A stretch of DNA of 64,000 nt from contig NZ_JARP01000009.1 in assembly GCF_000708595.2 (NCBI RefSeq), forward strand, positions 1 to 64,000, in the 5' to 3' direction. This document shows positions 1-8,981 of this stretch, piece after piece. The stretch is from Flavobacterium sp. KJJ (GTDB taxonomy: Bacteria > Bacteroidota > Bacteroidia > Flavobacteriales > Flavobacteriaceae). Under the pieces are notes generated by a model. That model did not search any database. It saw nothing but the letters and a program-made list of their open reading frames with translations, and was not told the origin of the DNA. The position numbers and the translations under genes were made by a program. Each line of letters begins with the position of its first letter. Positions within the stretch are counted from its first letter, which is position 1.

Positions 1-122
1 ATTGCATACGCGTTACGCACCCGTGCGCCGGTCTCTAAATCCGAAGACTTATACCCCTCGACTTGCATGTGTTAAGCCTGCCGCTAGCGTTCATCCTGAG
101 CCAGGATCAAACTCTTCATCGT
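1..122 (-). rRNA. 16S ribosomal RNA, 5' end (partial)
   Basis: Read on the minus strand, the start is GAAGAGTTTGATCCTGGCTC, the universal 16S 5' segment. It continues into AGGATGAACGCTAGCGGCAG and CACATGCAAGTCGAGGGG, which is the Bacteroidota form. The molecule is cut by the window edge, so only about the first 120 nt are present. The 5' end was placed about 4 nt before TGAAGAG by analogy with E. coli and is good to a few bases. The open frame that crosses this stretch on the plus strand is a shadow. Confidence 0.97.
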
Positions 123-306
123 ATATTGTGCGTCCTAATTGCTTAGGACTAATTATTATTCGAATCAGTCTCTGCCGGTTCTTTTCAATCTCTCGATTAT
201 CTTACTCTTTATTCTTTTGTCTTAACATCTCTGTTAAAACGGCTGTCAATTCAATATGTCTACGAACGTGTTTCAATTTTGTTCCGCCTGTGTCTCAAAG
301 CGGGTG
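123..306 (-). other. rRNA operon leader
   Basis: This is the transcribed leader between the rRNA promoter and the 16S 5' end. It contains a perfect 7-bp stem with a 4-nt loop (GTCCTAA TTGC TTAGGAC, 132-149), close to the mature 16S end. That position would suit a processing or antitermination structure; the role is inferred. No gene is supported here. Confidence 0.6.
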
Positions 307-336
307 CAAAAGTAGTCAGTTTATCAGCATTTACAA
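307..336 (-). promoter_or_regulatory. rRNA operon promoter (TTG-N19-TACTTTTG)
   Basis: On the minus strand TTG (334-336) is followed after 19 nt by TACTTTTG (307-314), a full match to the Bacteroidota -33/-7 consensus TTG-N17-23-TAnnTTTG. It lies about 185 nt upstream of the 16S. The spacer contains GCTGATAAA (320-328), which recurs beside the RNase P RNA promoter. Confidence 0.8.
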
Positions 337-907
337 GTTTTTTTTTCGCTTTTTTTCATTTTTTTTAAAAACTTTTTCTTAACAATCTGATAATGCTAAA
401 TTTAGAATATAATTTATTTTTTAATTAATAAAGAATTTTCTTTCTTTTTAAAGTTTTTAATAACATCGCCCTTTGGAAAAAGTACGTTTTTATCAAACTG
501 ATAATTTTTATTGCTGTTCTATAACAACATTATGTACTCTACTATAAGACCACTTTGATTTTGAAAATTTGAAAAATCATAAAACCAGTTTTTTAAGTAG
601 TAACAAATACTTAAATTTTACATGCATTTATGGGAGAATTGTGGTACATGCAGCTTTAGTAAATTAAAAACTCGCTATGGACAAAATCTTCTTAATTTGA
701 ATTCGATGTATAAAGTTCCAAAATCAAATGCCTTAGACTATCCACATACTATATATGATGTAATGTTAAATTAATTCAATTACTATCCTTAATAGTTATT
801 TGAGTCGTTTTGTTTTTAAATAATTTACTTAAAGATTGAATTATTCGAATCTGAATTCAATACGCAATTATAATTTGGTTAATTTAAATGGTAAATTGAA
901 TTATTTT
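337..907. other. AT-rich intergenic stretch
   Basis: This is very AT-rich DNA between the rRNA promoter and the first hypothetical gene. Apart from one doubtful 50-codon frame (622-774) I see no gene, repeat or RNA signature in it. Confidence 0.5.
622..774 (+). CDS. doubtful small ORF, 50 aa
   Basis: An ATG-to-TAA frame of 51 codons begins MHLWENCGTCSF and ends YDVMLN. It has two closely spaced cysteines (CGTC) and no recognisable family, signal peptide or membrane segment. No promoter or ribosome-binding site is obvious. The surroundings are non-coding-like DNA in which a frame of this length can occur by chance. It is listed only because the region is otherwise empty. Confidence 0.12.
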   Translation: MHLWENCGTCSFSKLKTRYGQNLLNLNSMYKVPKSNALDYPHTIYDVMLN

Positions 908-1333
908 CTATTCTTTAATTAGCTTATAAACTTCAATTTTCCCTATTACGTCAAAATCCAAAGTGTAGTCAATGTTGAATTTATAATTTTTATCCATTAA
1001 GACAATGTTCATCGCTTTATAAATTTGATTGTTTAAACTCGTATTTTTTGACAAAATAAGATACCAAGGCAATAAACTTTGAGATAAATCATTAATGACC
1101 AGCAGGTCAAATCCTTCTTTTCTGGTTTCTTCAACAAAATAAGAACTAGGAAAGTTATGTTGATTCTCATCTATAAATCTTTTAAATAGCTCAAGATCTG
1201 ATTTGTTAAAAGAAAGTGCCTGTAAATTTAAATTGCTAAACTTATCAAGTTTAAACCATTTAATATTTACAATTAATTTTTTAGAATCTAAATTGTATTT
1301 AAAATAGGCAAGCTGCGTATTTATAGTATACAT
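908..1333 (-). CDS. hypothetical protein, 141 aa
   Basis: The 141-residue frame starts with ATG (MYTINTQLAYFKYN) and ends YKLIKE. It is rich in Lys, Asn, Leu and Phe, has no signal peptide or membrane helix, and I do not recognise a family. The length and absence of stops in AT-rich DNA favour a real gene. It lies alone between long non-coding stretches, so it is probably a recently acquired or lineage-specific gene. No function is proposed. Confidence 0.55.
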   Translation of the reverse strand: MYTINTQLAYFKYNLDSKKLIVNIKWFKLDKFSNLNLQALSFNKSDLELFKRFIDENQHNFPSSYFVEETRKEGFDLLVINDLSQSLLPWYLILSKNTSLNNQIYKAMNIVLMDKNYKFNIDYTLDFDVIGKIEVYKLIKE

Positions 1334-1814
1334 GGATAATATTTCTAATTAAATTATTACAAGACAGTTTATATACAATTCTTCACAATTGGATATATAA
1401 TATTGCTAAAGGCTGCTAAATCAAAAAATTGGTGTTTTGATTTTAAAAGCAGTACTATTTAAATAATGGCTAATTTAGTATGAATTGGAGTATAAAAAAC
1501 AATTAATCTAACATTTAGAATTATTCTAATCAGTAGGAAAAAACTTGTAGCTATGTCTTTATTTGCTCTTTAGTTTTTAATAGTATTTTTATATATAATA
1601 CCACCTGTCTGGGAAGTGGATACCTTTTCTGCTACAAAAACGTAAGGCTGTTTATTAGAAATTTTACATTGAAAGAAGGAGTGAACTATTTTTTTTATAA
1701 TTTAATAAATAAGTGTATTTTTTTTAATTAAACTAATAACATTAAATATCAACTAGTTAAACCTAAAATCAATTGAAAAATATTAAAAATTTGATATTTT
1801 AATCTGGTTCGTTT
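1334..1814. other. intergenic stretch without a recognised gene
   Basis: This is 480 bases of AT-rich DNA between two minus-strand genes. A short plus-strand frame around 1590-1640 reads IIPPVWEVDTFSATKT before a stop. It could be a decayed coding remnant, but it is too short to assign. No terminator hairpin or RNA signature stands out. Confidence 0.4.
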
Positions 1815-2921
1815 TTACTTCATAAAGGGATAATCTGTATAACCTCGCTCTGTACTACCTCCAAATAAGGTATGATTGTCTATAATTTGATTTAAGCTTA
1901 AATTTCTTTCTACTCTTGCAGGATAATCTGGATTAGTTAAAAAATTTCTTCCAAACCCAATTAAATCGACTAAATTTTCTTGAAGTAACATCTCACCGTC
2001 TTCAGGAGTTTTATTACCAGTAGCAATAATTGTATTTTTGAAATTAGATCTAAGCTCAATTCTAAAATCTACTGGAATTTGAGGAGCATCATCCCAATCT
2101 GCCTCACAAAGATGAATATAAGCTATATCAAGTTTATTTAGTTCTTTGACTGCAAGCATTATAGTATGTAATATTTCCGGATCGTTCATATCTTTAAAAC
2201 TGATAAAAGGAGAAAGTCTTACTCCTGTTTTTTCTTTTCCGACTGCATTGGCTACTGCTTGCGAAATTTCAATCAGTAAACGAATTCTTTTCTGCTTTGT
2301 TCCTCCATATTCATCAGTTCTTGTATTGCTATTGCTTCGCAAAAATTGATCAATCAAATAACCGTTTGCACCGTGAATTTCAACTCCGTCAAAACCGGCT
2401 TCAATAGCATTTTTTGCACCCTTTACAAATTCGTCAATTACAGTATTTATATCCGTTTTGTCCATTTCTCGAGGTTGTTCTACCGGAACAAAAGTTGCAT
2501 CTCCATTAACAGCACCATCAAATATATAAACATTTGTATTTTGAGCTAATAATGCTGAAGGAGCTATAGGCTGTAATCCATTAACTTTTGAATTGCTTAC
2601 TCTCCCAACATGCCATAACTGCAAAAATATTTTACTTCCGTTTTTATGTACTGCCTCTGTTACTAATTTCCAGCCTTCCTTTTGTTCTTTACTGTAAATT
2701 CCAGGAGTTTTAGCGTAGCCCTTTCCTTGTAAGGAAACCTGAACTGCTTCTGTAATTATGATACCGGCTGTGCTTCGTTGCGCGTAATATTCTGCCATCA
2801 ATGCATTTGGAATGTCGCCGGGCTGTGAAGCTCTAGAACGCGTCATTGGAGCCATTAAAAAGCGGTTTTCTAAATGATTACCGCTTAAATTGTACTGCTG
2901 AAATAATTTCTGATACTTCAT
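1815..2921 (-). CDS. alkene reductase, Old Yellow Enzyme family (NemA-like)
   Basis: This is an FMN-dependent NAD(P)H oxidoreductase that reduces activated C=C bonds or nitro groups, such as N-ethylmaleimide and enones. At 368 aa it has the usual family length and no signal peptide, so it is cytoplasmic. Family landmarks are the N-terminal barrel strand with RFLMAPMTRSRA (about 20-31), the substrate-binding pair in HGAN (His183, Asn186), the proton donor Tyr188 in GYLIDQFLR, and the C-terminal phosphate-binding region GFGRNFLTNPDYP. It is the last gene of the minus-strand block, 74 bp after the deacetylase gene, and may share its transcript. A role in detoxification or catabolism with the upstream hydrolases is inferred. 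Confidence 0.93.
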   Translation of the reverse strand: MKYQKLFQQYNLSGNHLENRFLMAPMTRSRASQPGDIPNALMAEYYAQRSTAGIIITEAVQVSLQGKGYAKTPGIYSKEQKEGWKLVTEAVHKNGSKIFLQLWHVGRVSNSKVNGLQPIAPSALLAQNTNVYIFDGAVNGDATFVPVEQPREMDKTDINTVIDEFVKGAKNAIEAGFDGVEIHGANGYLIDQFLRSNSNTRTDEYGGTKQKRIRLLIEISQAVANAVGKEKTGVRLSPFISFKDMNDPEILHTIMLAVKELNKLDIAYIHLCEADWDDAPQIPVDFRIELRSNFKNTIIATGNKTPEDGEMLLQENLVDLIGFGRNFLTNPDYPARVERNLSLNQIIDNHTLFGGSTERGYTDYPFMK

Positions 2922-2995
2922 ATTATTTATTGTTTTTATACATAAAACGTTTATTTTTTTATTTTAAAATCAAACACTTAATTGCTCTTGCATCA

Positions 2996-3952
2996 TCATT
3001 CGCGTATAATGCTCTTATCCTGATAAGCCATTTGAGCAATTTCATCTTTTCTTTTAAAACTTACTCCTTTATGTTTTTGCATGTAGCTGATGATTTCTGT
3101 AGTCGCGCTAACCATCTGTGGCGTGCCTCCTATTCGATCGTGAAAACTTATTGAGAGCTGTCTCAGCTTTTTTTCGGATTCCTTATACAGCTGATCAAAT
3201 TCCATTATCACCTGTCGTGCAAATTGATCTGCGCTAAAATTTTTCCCTTCTACTAATACAATATCGTTACAGCGTATCGTATACGGAACCACTGCAAAAT
3301 CATTTCCTTTTACCTTTAATAAAAAGGGCTCATCGCGGCTTAAATCATCAATATGATATTTAAAACCCAGTTCCTGCAAAATTTCGAGTGTATTTGTTCC
3401 GCGTCTTAACCAGTTTGCATTATAGCCAACAGGTTCAAAACCGGTTACTTTTTTTATGGCATCTGCTCCGTCTTTGATGAACTTTTTCTCTGTTTCATAA
3501 GGCATAGAATATTGCGTAGCCCAATCCATTCCGTGAGCAGCGGCTTCATGTCCTCTTTGTACTATTTCCTTTGCTAGTTCCGGATTTTTCAATACCGCTG
3601 ACCCTACCATATGTGAGGTAACTTTGATTCCGAATTTATCCCAGTTGTCCAGCATTCTCGGTATTCCTTCTTTATATCCGTATTGATACCAACTCTCACC
3701 TGGAAGATCTACAAATCCTTTCTGCATATTTTGCGGAAACGGACTCTCTGAATTTACAGGTTGTCCGCCCGCCTCAAACTGCATAGAAACGGATACAACC
3801 AAACGTGATCCGTCGGCCCACTTAGTTGGAGAAACTTCTTCATTAGTTTGTGATTTTGGTTGTAAATCACTTGCAAGTAAAATGTTTGTTGGCAACAATC
3901 CTGCAATCCCAACAAGGCTTGCTTGTTTTAGAAATGTTCGTCTGTCTTTCAT
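2996..3952 (-). CDS. Tat-exported polysaccharide deacetylase-like hydrolase (CE4/PuuE-imidase type)
   Basis: The 318-aa protein has a twin-arginine leader (RRTFLKQ at 4-10, then a hydrophobic segment to about residue 28), which predicts folded export. The mature part is a NodB/CE4-fold domain. The segment VVSVSMQFEAGGQP (52-65) and the later GYNANWLRRG and YHIDDLSRDEP resemble the PuuE allantoinase / cyclic-imide hydrolase branch rather than chitin deacetylases. It probably hydrolyses a C-N bond in a small cyclic substrate; that assignment is by resemblance only. It lies between an NTF2-like gene (37 bp upstream) and the alkene reductase, in the same orientation. Confidence 0.82.
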   Translation of the reverse strand: MKDRRTFLKQASLVGIAGLLPTNILLASDLQPKSQTNEEVSPTKWADGSRLVVSVSMQFEAGGQPVNSESPFPQNMQKGFVDLPGESWYQYGYKEGIPRMLDNWDKFGIKVTSHMVGSAVLKNPELAKEIVQRGHEAAAHGMDWATQYSMPYETEKKFIKDGADAIKKVTGFEPVGYNANWLRRGTNTLEILQELGFKYHIDDLSRDEPFLLKVKGNDFAVVPYTIRCNDIVLVEGKNFSADQFARQVIMEFDQLYKESEKKLRQLSISFHDRIGGTPQMVSATTEIISYMQKHKGVSFKRKDEIAQMAYQDKSIIRE

Positions 3953-3989
3953 ATTTTATGATGTTAGGTTTGATAGCATTTATTGCTTT

Positions 3990-4490
3990 TTATTTAAGCA
4001 CTTTTTCAATAATCAATGTTTCTTCATAGAGTGAAAATTTGCTTATCAAATTATTTTCCACCGTGATATGAATCGCAAGAGGCATTTTAAAATGTTTGCC
4101 ATTTTTTTTCACTGTTCTTTCGACAAAACCAAAAACGGCAACTTCATTTCCTCTCAATAAAAAAGACTGTGCTTCAAGTTTTTCGCTTCTATCAACAAAA
4201 TAGCTAAAGAGCGTTTTGAATAATTCTGAAATTTCTCCGCGTTTTGAGCGATGTCCCGTCCAAGGCATATATTTCGATTCAAAAATATACCAGTCCACTT
4301 TTTCAGCAACCATAGAGGCAATCTTTTCGGGATCTTTTTCTCCTATATATTTAAAGAACTTTTCTGCAGTTTCTTTTGTTTTGATTTCTTCGTCACTATA
4401 AACTTGCGCTTGTGCTGAAAAATTAATCAATAGCATCACCACTATCCATTTTGTAGTTTTCATTTTTGTTTTAAAGACCGCTTTTTTCAT
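3990..4490 (-). CDS. secreted NTF2-like (SnoaL/ketosteroid-isomerase fold) protein
   Basis: This is a 166-aa protein with a signal peptide ending at AQAQ. The mature part is a single NTF2-like cone domain: helices with AEKFFKYIGEKDPEKIASMVAEKVDWYI, then strands ending IHITVENNLISKFSLYEE. Such domains bind small hydrophobic ligands or act as isomerases or dehydratases. No catalytic residue could be assigned. An alternative start at MKTTKWIVV (4463) gives a more conventional signal peptide and may be the true one. It sits between the porin and the deacetylase, 44 and 37 bp away, so co-transcription is likely. Confidence 0.78.
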   Translation of the reverse strand: MKKAVFKTKMKTTKWIVVMLLINFSAQAQVYSDEEIKTKETAEKFFKYIGEKDPEKIASMVAEKVDWYIFESKYMPWTGHRSKRGEISELFKTLFSYFVDRSEKLEAQSFLLRGNEVAVFGFVERTVKKNGKHFKMPLAIHITVENNLISKFSLYEETLIIEKVLK

Positions 4491-4534
4491 AAGACTATTT
4501 TTTTAAATTATTTTGATCTAACTGCATTCCAAGC

Positions 4535-5908
4535 TTAAAAATGAAGCTGCATCGTAATTCCGGTAAAGAATATATTTTTACCTGTTCCAGATGCCTGAAT
4601 GTACTCTTTGGCCTGAAACCAAGTTGCTTCGAGTCTGAAATACAAATATTGATTGGATTCCCAGATGATTTCACTTTCGAGCTGATTTCCTATTTTCTTT
4701 TCGGTTGTTGTATCTCCCGGATAAATCAAAGTTGTATTGGGTGCATAAATACCGTCGTTGCTGCTGTATCTCCAAAACATATCATAATCAATAACCCAAT
4801 CTACATTTTTTGCTACTTCGAAACTCAATGACGGATGAAAATCAATTAAATTGGAAGGTCCGATTACCGAAGCAAGGCCAAAATAAGCACCTCTTGGAAA
4901 TAGCGGATTAAAGGTTTGCAAACTTGTATCACCTGCCGTTTTATCTCCGCTGATTACTTCAGTTTTAAAACCAATTTCGGGACGAAACTTCACAGCATTA
5001 AAACGATAACCTGCATTAATCGAAGCCGTCCATGCACTAATGTTTTTAGCCTCTACAGTACCAAATTGGTAAACAGCTTCTCCGTCATAACGCCAGTTTT
5101 CTGTTTTTCCCCAAATTCTTGTGCCTACAGACTGTCGGTTTTCTTTACCCGATGCATCATTAAAAGCAGCATTAGCCCTCTCATAACCTAAATAATACAC
5201 ATCAATATTTTTGATTGCTGGTATTTTATTAAAGACAAAATAACTTCCCCATAATTGCCTGTCCTTATTCGATGCATCATCAAAAATACCATCGTGTGCT
5301 ACGACGTAATGTGTATAAAAAAAGTCTGTTGTGAAATTTTGTCTGGACACTATAGCTTTTATTCCGTCAAACGATTGTCTGTTGTTAGGTCCTTCCCTAA
5401 CGGCCACCAAACGCTGTGAACCGTAAGTGAGTTCCTGCCTTCCTACTCTTAAAATAAGTCTTTTACTGTCTTCATTTATAATATTAAAATCAGCAAAAGC
5501 CTGATGTACTTCAAGCGGGTTTTGTTCCACAGGATTCGGATCAATTCTACCATCTGCCATACTGCTTTGTGTCTGAACAAAAGTTCTAAAAAATTTTCCG
5601 GCATGAAAATCGGCATGAAATAAATATCTTCCTAAAACATAACCATCGTTATCCTGCGGACCATCGCCCCAATTTTCGTTTTTAGCATAGAAGTACTGAA
5701 AACGTATATCGCCCCCAAAACTGATATAAGTTTCTTTAGAAGCAGAAACTGGCAGGAATTTCACTGTTTTATACCAGTCATTACTTACGGTATCGTTTTT
5801 CAAAAAACCATAATTTTCATCAAACCGAAGTGATTTAAAATCAGGATACCGCTGTGCAAAACCAGAAAATGAAAGCATTAAAATCACTAATAGGATCTTG
5901 TTTTTCAT
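4535..5908 (-). CDS. alginate-export-like outer-membrane porin
   Basis: This is a 457-aa beta-barrel protein with a signal peptide (MKNKILLVILMLSFSGFAQ). After it come alternating aromatic/polar strands such as YISFGGDIRFQYFYAKN, RLILRVGRQELTYG and NFTTDFFYTHYV, and the protein ends in a terminal Phe (ITMQLHF). The pattern RVGRQELTYGSQRL followed by PNNRQSFDGIKA is typical of the alginate_exp (AlgE-like) porin family. In this context it is more likely a substrate-entry pore for the neighbouring catabolic enzymes than an alginate exporter, since no alginate genes are present. It begins 14 bp after the MBL-fold gene ends, indicating an operon. Confidence 0.85.
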   Translation of the reverse strand: MKNKILLVILMLSFSGFAQRYPDFKSLRFDENYGFLKNDTVSNDWYKTVKFLPVSASKETYISFGGDIRFQYFYAKNENWGDGPQDNDGYVLGRYLFHADFHAGKFFRTFVQTQSSMADGRIDPNPVEQNPLEVHQAFADFNIINEDSKRLILRVGRQELTYGSQRLVAVREGPNNRQSFDGIKAIVSRQNFTTDFFYTHYVVAHDGIFDDASNKDRQLWGSYFVFNKIPAIKNIDVYYLGYERANAAFNDASGKENRQSVGTRIWGKTENWRYDGEAVYQFGTVEAKNISAWTASINAGYRFNAVKFRPEIGFKTEVISGDKTAGDTSLQTFNPLFPRGAYFGLASVIGPSNLIDFHPSLSFEVAKNVDWVIDYDMFWRYSSNDGIYAPNTTLIYPGDTTTEKKIGNQLESEIIWESNQYLYFRLEATWFQAKEYIQASGTGKNIFFTGITMQLHF

Positions 5909-5922
5909 AATTCAATTTTTAA

Positions 5923-6942
5923 TTACTTAACCCCATTTTGCTTGATATCCTTGTACGCATTTGGTACATTGAAATTAAAATGAAGCCAGTTAAAAAGTTC
6001 GTAACCTTTATTAAATTCTTTCATGGTTACAGCAGCTTTGGTTTCTTCTAATGTCAAGCCTTTCTTCACTGCCTGCTCCACATTCGATTGCAAAGCCGTT
6101 ACATAATCGATGGTATATTTGATTCCGGCTTTATTCGTAATGCGTCCGTGTCCGGGAACTACAATATCTTTATCCGAAATCATATTGTAAATTTTGTTCA
6201 GGTTTTGTACTGGTTCTAAAAAGTAGCCATCAAACAACCACGGAATTGTCGGGCTTTCTGCAATAAAAGGGTTTCCTGCCCACAACACATTTCCTGAAGC
6301 TGATTTTAAATACACAAAAAGATCTGCCGGAGATTGTGCTGTTCCCACATTAATTACCTCCACAATATTGCCTTTTCCCATATCAATTTTCATTGTCTGA
6401 TTGATTGCTATTGTAATATCCGCTGGACGGTAAACACTTTCTTCAATTCCTCTTCCTTTTCCAAAAAGCATAATCATAAACTGTTTGATATTATCGTAAT
6501 TTTTAGCCAGATTTTCTTTGCAGAATTCGTTCTGAATTACAATGGTTTCTTTTGGAAGCAAATAATTCCCAAAACAATGGTCACCGTGATCGCTGGTATT
6601 TATGGCATAAACAATAGGTTTTGGCGTAACAGATCGGATTAGTTTATAAAGTTGATCGTACAGTCCTTTACTTAGCATCGTTTCGATTAGCAAAACCCCT
6701 TTGTCACCAACAATAAATCCTGCCGAAGTAGCCTGGGCAATTCCTTTTGTGGTTTCTGTTTCAGTTGTACTTGGAGAAACTGCATATACATTCTCTGCAA
6801 TTTTATGCAATTTTAAAGTTACTTTGTTGGCGTCCCAAATGGGTACATGATCGGGCATTGGAAATTGTGCATATGCCTCTGTATTGGCAGAAACACAAAG
6901 TAGGATAATTGCCAATCGCAAAATTATTTTTTGAATTTTCAT
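5923..6942 (-). CDS. secreted metallo-beta-lactamase-fold protein with degenerate metal site
   Basis: The 339-aa protein has a signal peptide (cleavage near AYAQ, residue 26) and an MBL fold similar to SoxH/quinoprotein-relay hydrolases. The core HxHxDH motif reads SDHGDH (117-122), so the first His is Ser. The usual HxxGD ligand is Gln (GTAQSPADLFVYL, Gln203), and the bridging Asp of AGD is Asn (AGNPF, Asn224). Only His119, Asp121, His122 and the last His (PGHG, His265) remain. It may therefore hold one metal, use a different metal, or be non-catalytic. It is 14 bp upstream of the porin gene and follows a 7-bp repeat array that separates it from the amidohydrolase. Confidence 0.85.
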   Translation of the reverse strand: MKIQKIILRLAIILLCVSANTEAYAQFPMPDHVPIWDANKVTLKLHKIAENVYAVSPSTTETETTKGIAQATSAGFIVGDKGVLLIETMLSKGLYDQLYKLIRSVTPKPIVYAINTSDHGDHCFGNYLLPKETIVIQNEFCKENLAKNYDNIKQFMIMLFGKGRGIEESVYRPADITIAINQTMKIDMGKGNIVEVINVGTAQSPADLFVYLKSASGNVLWAGNPFIAESPTIPWLFDGYFLEPVQNLNKIYNMISDKDIVVPGHGRITNKAGIKYTIDYVTALQSNVEQAVKKGLTLEETKAAVTMKEFNKGYELFNWLHFNFNVPNAYKDIKQNGVK

Positions 6943-6957
6943 GATCTAAATTTTAAT

Positions 6958-7176
6958 GGTGAGTGGTGAGTTGTGATTTGTGAAATGTAAGATGTGAAAT
7001 GTAAGATGTAAGATGTAAGATGTGAAATGTGAAATGTGAAATGTGAGGTGTGAGGTGCGAGGTTTGAAATGTGATATATAAATTGCTTATTTTTATTTTT
7101 ACATTTTACATTTTACAGTTTACAGTTTACATTTCACATCTTACATTTCACATTTCACATTTTTTCACATTTTTAC
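6958..7176. repeat. inverted array of 7-bp repeats, copy 1
   Basis: The left arm (6958-7077) is a run of heptamers such as GTGAAAT and GTAAGAT, with some GTGAGGT. The right arm (7101-7176) is a run of the complementary ATTTCAC, ATTTTAC and ATCTTAC units. The two arms face each other across about 25 bp and could form a long imperfect hairpin. It fills nearly all the space between the amidohydrolase stop and the MBL-fold start. A second array of the same design lies at 10987-11246. Confidence 0.85.
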
Positions 7177-7179
7177 TTT

Positions 7180-8949
7180 TTACTGCTTCTTTTGATAGCC
7201 ACCAAAGTATTTTGCCGGCGACCAATCTGGAATTACCGGAGCAATTTCAGGATCAAGTGCTTTAAAATCTCTGGTAGCGTATACTATTTTTCCATTTACA
7301 ATTGTCAAATCCGATTCGATATTTCGAACTTTGTCTGCTGAAATTGTAAAATAATCCTCTGATAAAATCGAAAAATCAGCATACATTCCTTTTATCAGTT
7401 TTCCTTTTTCTTTTTCTTCGCCAGAAAACCAGGCGCTTCCTGAAGTGTACAATTGAAGTGCGGTGAACTTATCCAACACCTGATCTTTTGGCCAAAACTG
7501 CATGCCTCCTAAAGTTTTTCCGGTAATGAGCCAATGCAGTGCCATCCACGGATTGTAGGTTGAAATGCGCGTTGCATCGGTTCCCATTCCTACAGGAATT
7601 CCCATTTCGAGCATTTCTTTAATAGGAGGTAGTTGTGTTTTAGGAGCACCGTACAATTTCTCGTATAATTCTCCCTGAAAATACATTCTAAACTGAACTG
7701 CGATTCCTCCGTTTAATGCTTTTACTCTTTCTAATTCCTGAGGTGTAATGGTTTCGGCATGATCAAAAAACCAGCGCAATCCGTTAAACGGAATTTCTTT
7801 ATTGACTTTCTCAAAAACATGCAGCATTCTATCAATCGATTCGCCGTAAGTAGCGTGGAGTCGAAACGGCCATCTGTTCTTAACAAGCAAGCGAATAATG
7901 GGTTCAAGATCTTTTTCCATTTCATCAGAAAGTACAATTCTTGGTTCCAGAAAGTTTTCGAAATCTGCTGCAGAGGCCACAATATTTTCTCCCGCGCCTT
8001 CTTCGGTATAACCGTTGGCTGTCAAAAGATTATCGTTTTTATTGATGACTGTTTCAGCAACCCATTTTTCGTAATCCTGAAGTTCTTTGCCTTTTTGCTG
8101 TGCAAAGAGATAATACGAAATTCTCAGGTTCAGTTTTCCCTGTTTGGCCAATTCCATCGAAGTCGCATAATCTGATGGAAAATTTTGTGATCCTCCTGCT
8201 GCATCAATCGCCGATGTTAAACCAAAGCGATTGAGTTCTCGGTTAAACTGAAGCGAACTGTTGATCCTTTCTTCGGGAGTCAACTTTGTGGTTAGTCCTA
8301 AAGTTGTATAAATGGCTTTTGGCGTTTCTTTTGCAAACATTAATCCTGTTAAATTTCCGTTTTTATCTTGTTCCAAAACACTTCCTTCATAATGTGTGTC
8401 TTTAGTATAGCCTAAAACTTCGATTCCTTTTTTATTCAAAAATGCTTTACCATATAAATAGGTTATGAAAACAGGTTTGTCTGGAACTGCGGCGTTTATT
8501 TCTTCAATAGTTGGCTGTCTTTTTTCTTCGAATCCAAATTCATTCCAGCCTCCAATAACTTTAATCCAAACTCCAGGCGGTGTTCTTGCTGCTTGTTCTT
8601 TCAGCATTTCCATTGCTTTTCTCAGTGTTTTTACACCATCCCAACGCAATTCTGAATTATAATTAAGTCCTTCACGAATCACATGAATATGACTGTCGTT
8701 TAAACCTGGCACTACAGTTTTACCTTTTGCATCAATGATTTTTGTTGCTGTGGCTTTATAACTTTCTAAAATGTTTTTTGAAGTTCCTGTTGCCAGAATA
8801 ATTCCGTTTTTTATCGCCAGTGCCTGAACAAATTCATTGGATTTCTGCATTGTTGCAATTTTCCCGTTATAGACAATTAGGTCTGCTTCTTCCTGAGACT
8901 GTACCAACAGACCAAAGAAAAATAATAGTATTAAAAATATTTGTTTCAT
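7180..8949 (-). CDS. secreted YtcJ-like amidohydrolase
   Basis: This is a 589-aa metal-dependent hydrolase of the amidohydrolase_3 (YtcJ/NfdA) group with a short signal peptide (MKQIFLILLFFFGLLVQSQ). Visible landmarks are the N-terminal composite domain with IIDAKGKTVVPGLNDSHIHV (metal His87 and His89), the mid-protein His in RLHATYGES and FDHAETI, and the late Asp in GTDATRISTYNPW. These enzymes cleave amide, formyl or ester bonds; the substrate here is unknown. It is 32 bp downstream of the lipoprotein alpha/beta hydrolase and probably co-transcribed with it. The repeat array begins immediately after its stop codon. Confidence 0.9.
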   Translation of the reverse strand: MKQIFLILLFFFGLLVQSQEEADLIVYNGKIATMQKSNEFVQALAIKNGIILATGTSKNILESYKATATKIIDAKGKTVVPGLNDSHIHVIREGLNYNSELRWDGVKTLRKAMEMLKEQAARTPPGVWIKVIGGWNEFGFEEKRQPTIEEINAAVPDKPVFITYLYGKAFLNKKGIEVLGYTKDTHYEGSVLEQDKNGNLTGLMFAKETPKAIYTTLGLTTKLTPEERINSSLQFNRELNRFGLTSAIDAAGGSQNFPSDYATSMELAKQGKLNLRISYYLFAQQKGKELQDYEKWVAETVINKNDNLLTANGYTEEGAGENIVASAADFENFLEPRIVLSDEMEKDLEPIIRLLVKNRWPFRLHATYGESIDRMLHVFEKVNKEIPFNGLRWFFDHAETITPQELERVKALNGGIAVQFRMYFQGELYEKLYGAPKTQLPPIKEMLEMGIPVGMGTDATRISTYNPWMALHWLITGKTLGGMQFWPKDQVLDKFTALQLYTSGSAWFSGEEKEKGKLIKGMYADFSILSEDYFTISADKVRNIESDLTIVNGKIVYATRDFKALDPEIAPVIPDWSPAKYFGGYQKKQ

Positions 8950-8981
8950 TTTTTTAGATTTAATTGATCTGTTTTGGAGTT

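Noticed and set aside
2..382. 126-codon plus-strand open frame at the start of the window
   Set aside because: It runs antisense through the 16S rRNA 5' end, leader and promoter; the conserved rRNA sequence explains it.
7759..8175. 138-codon plus-strand frame inside the amidohydrolase gene
   Set aside because: It is a shadow in another frame; the minus-strand gene has full family motifs across the same bases.
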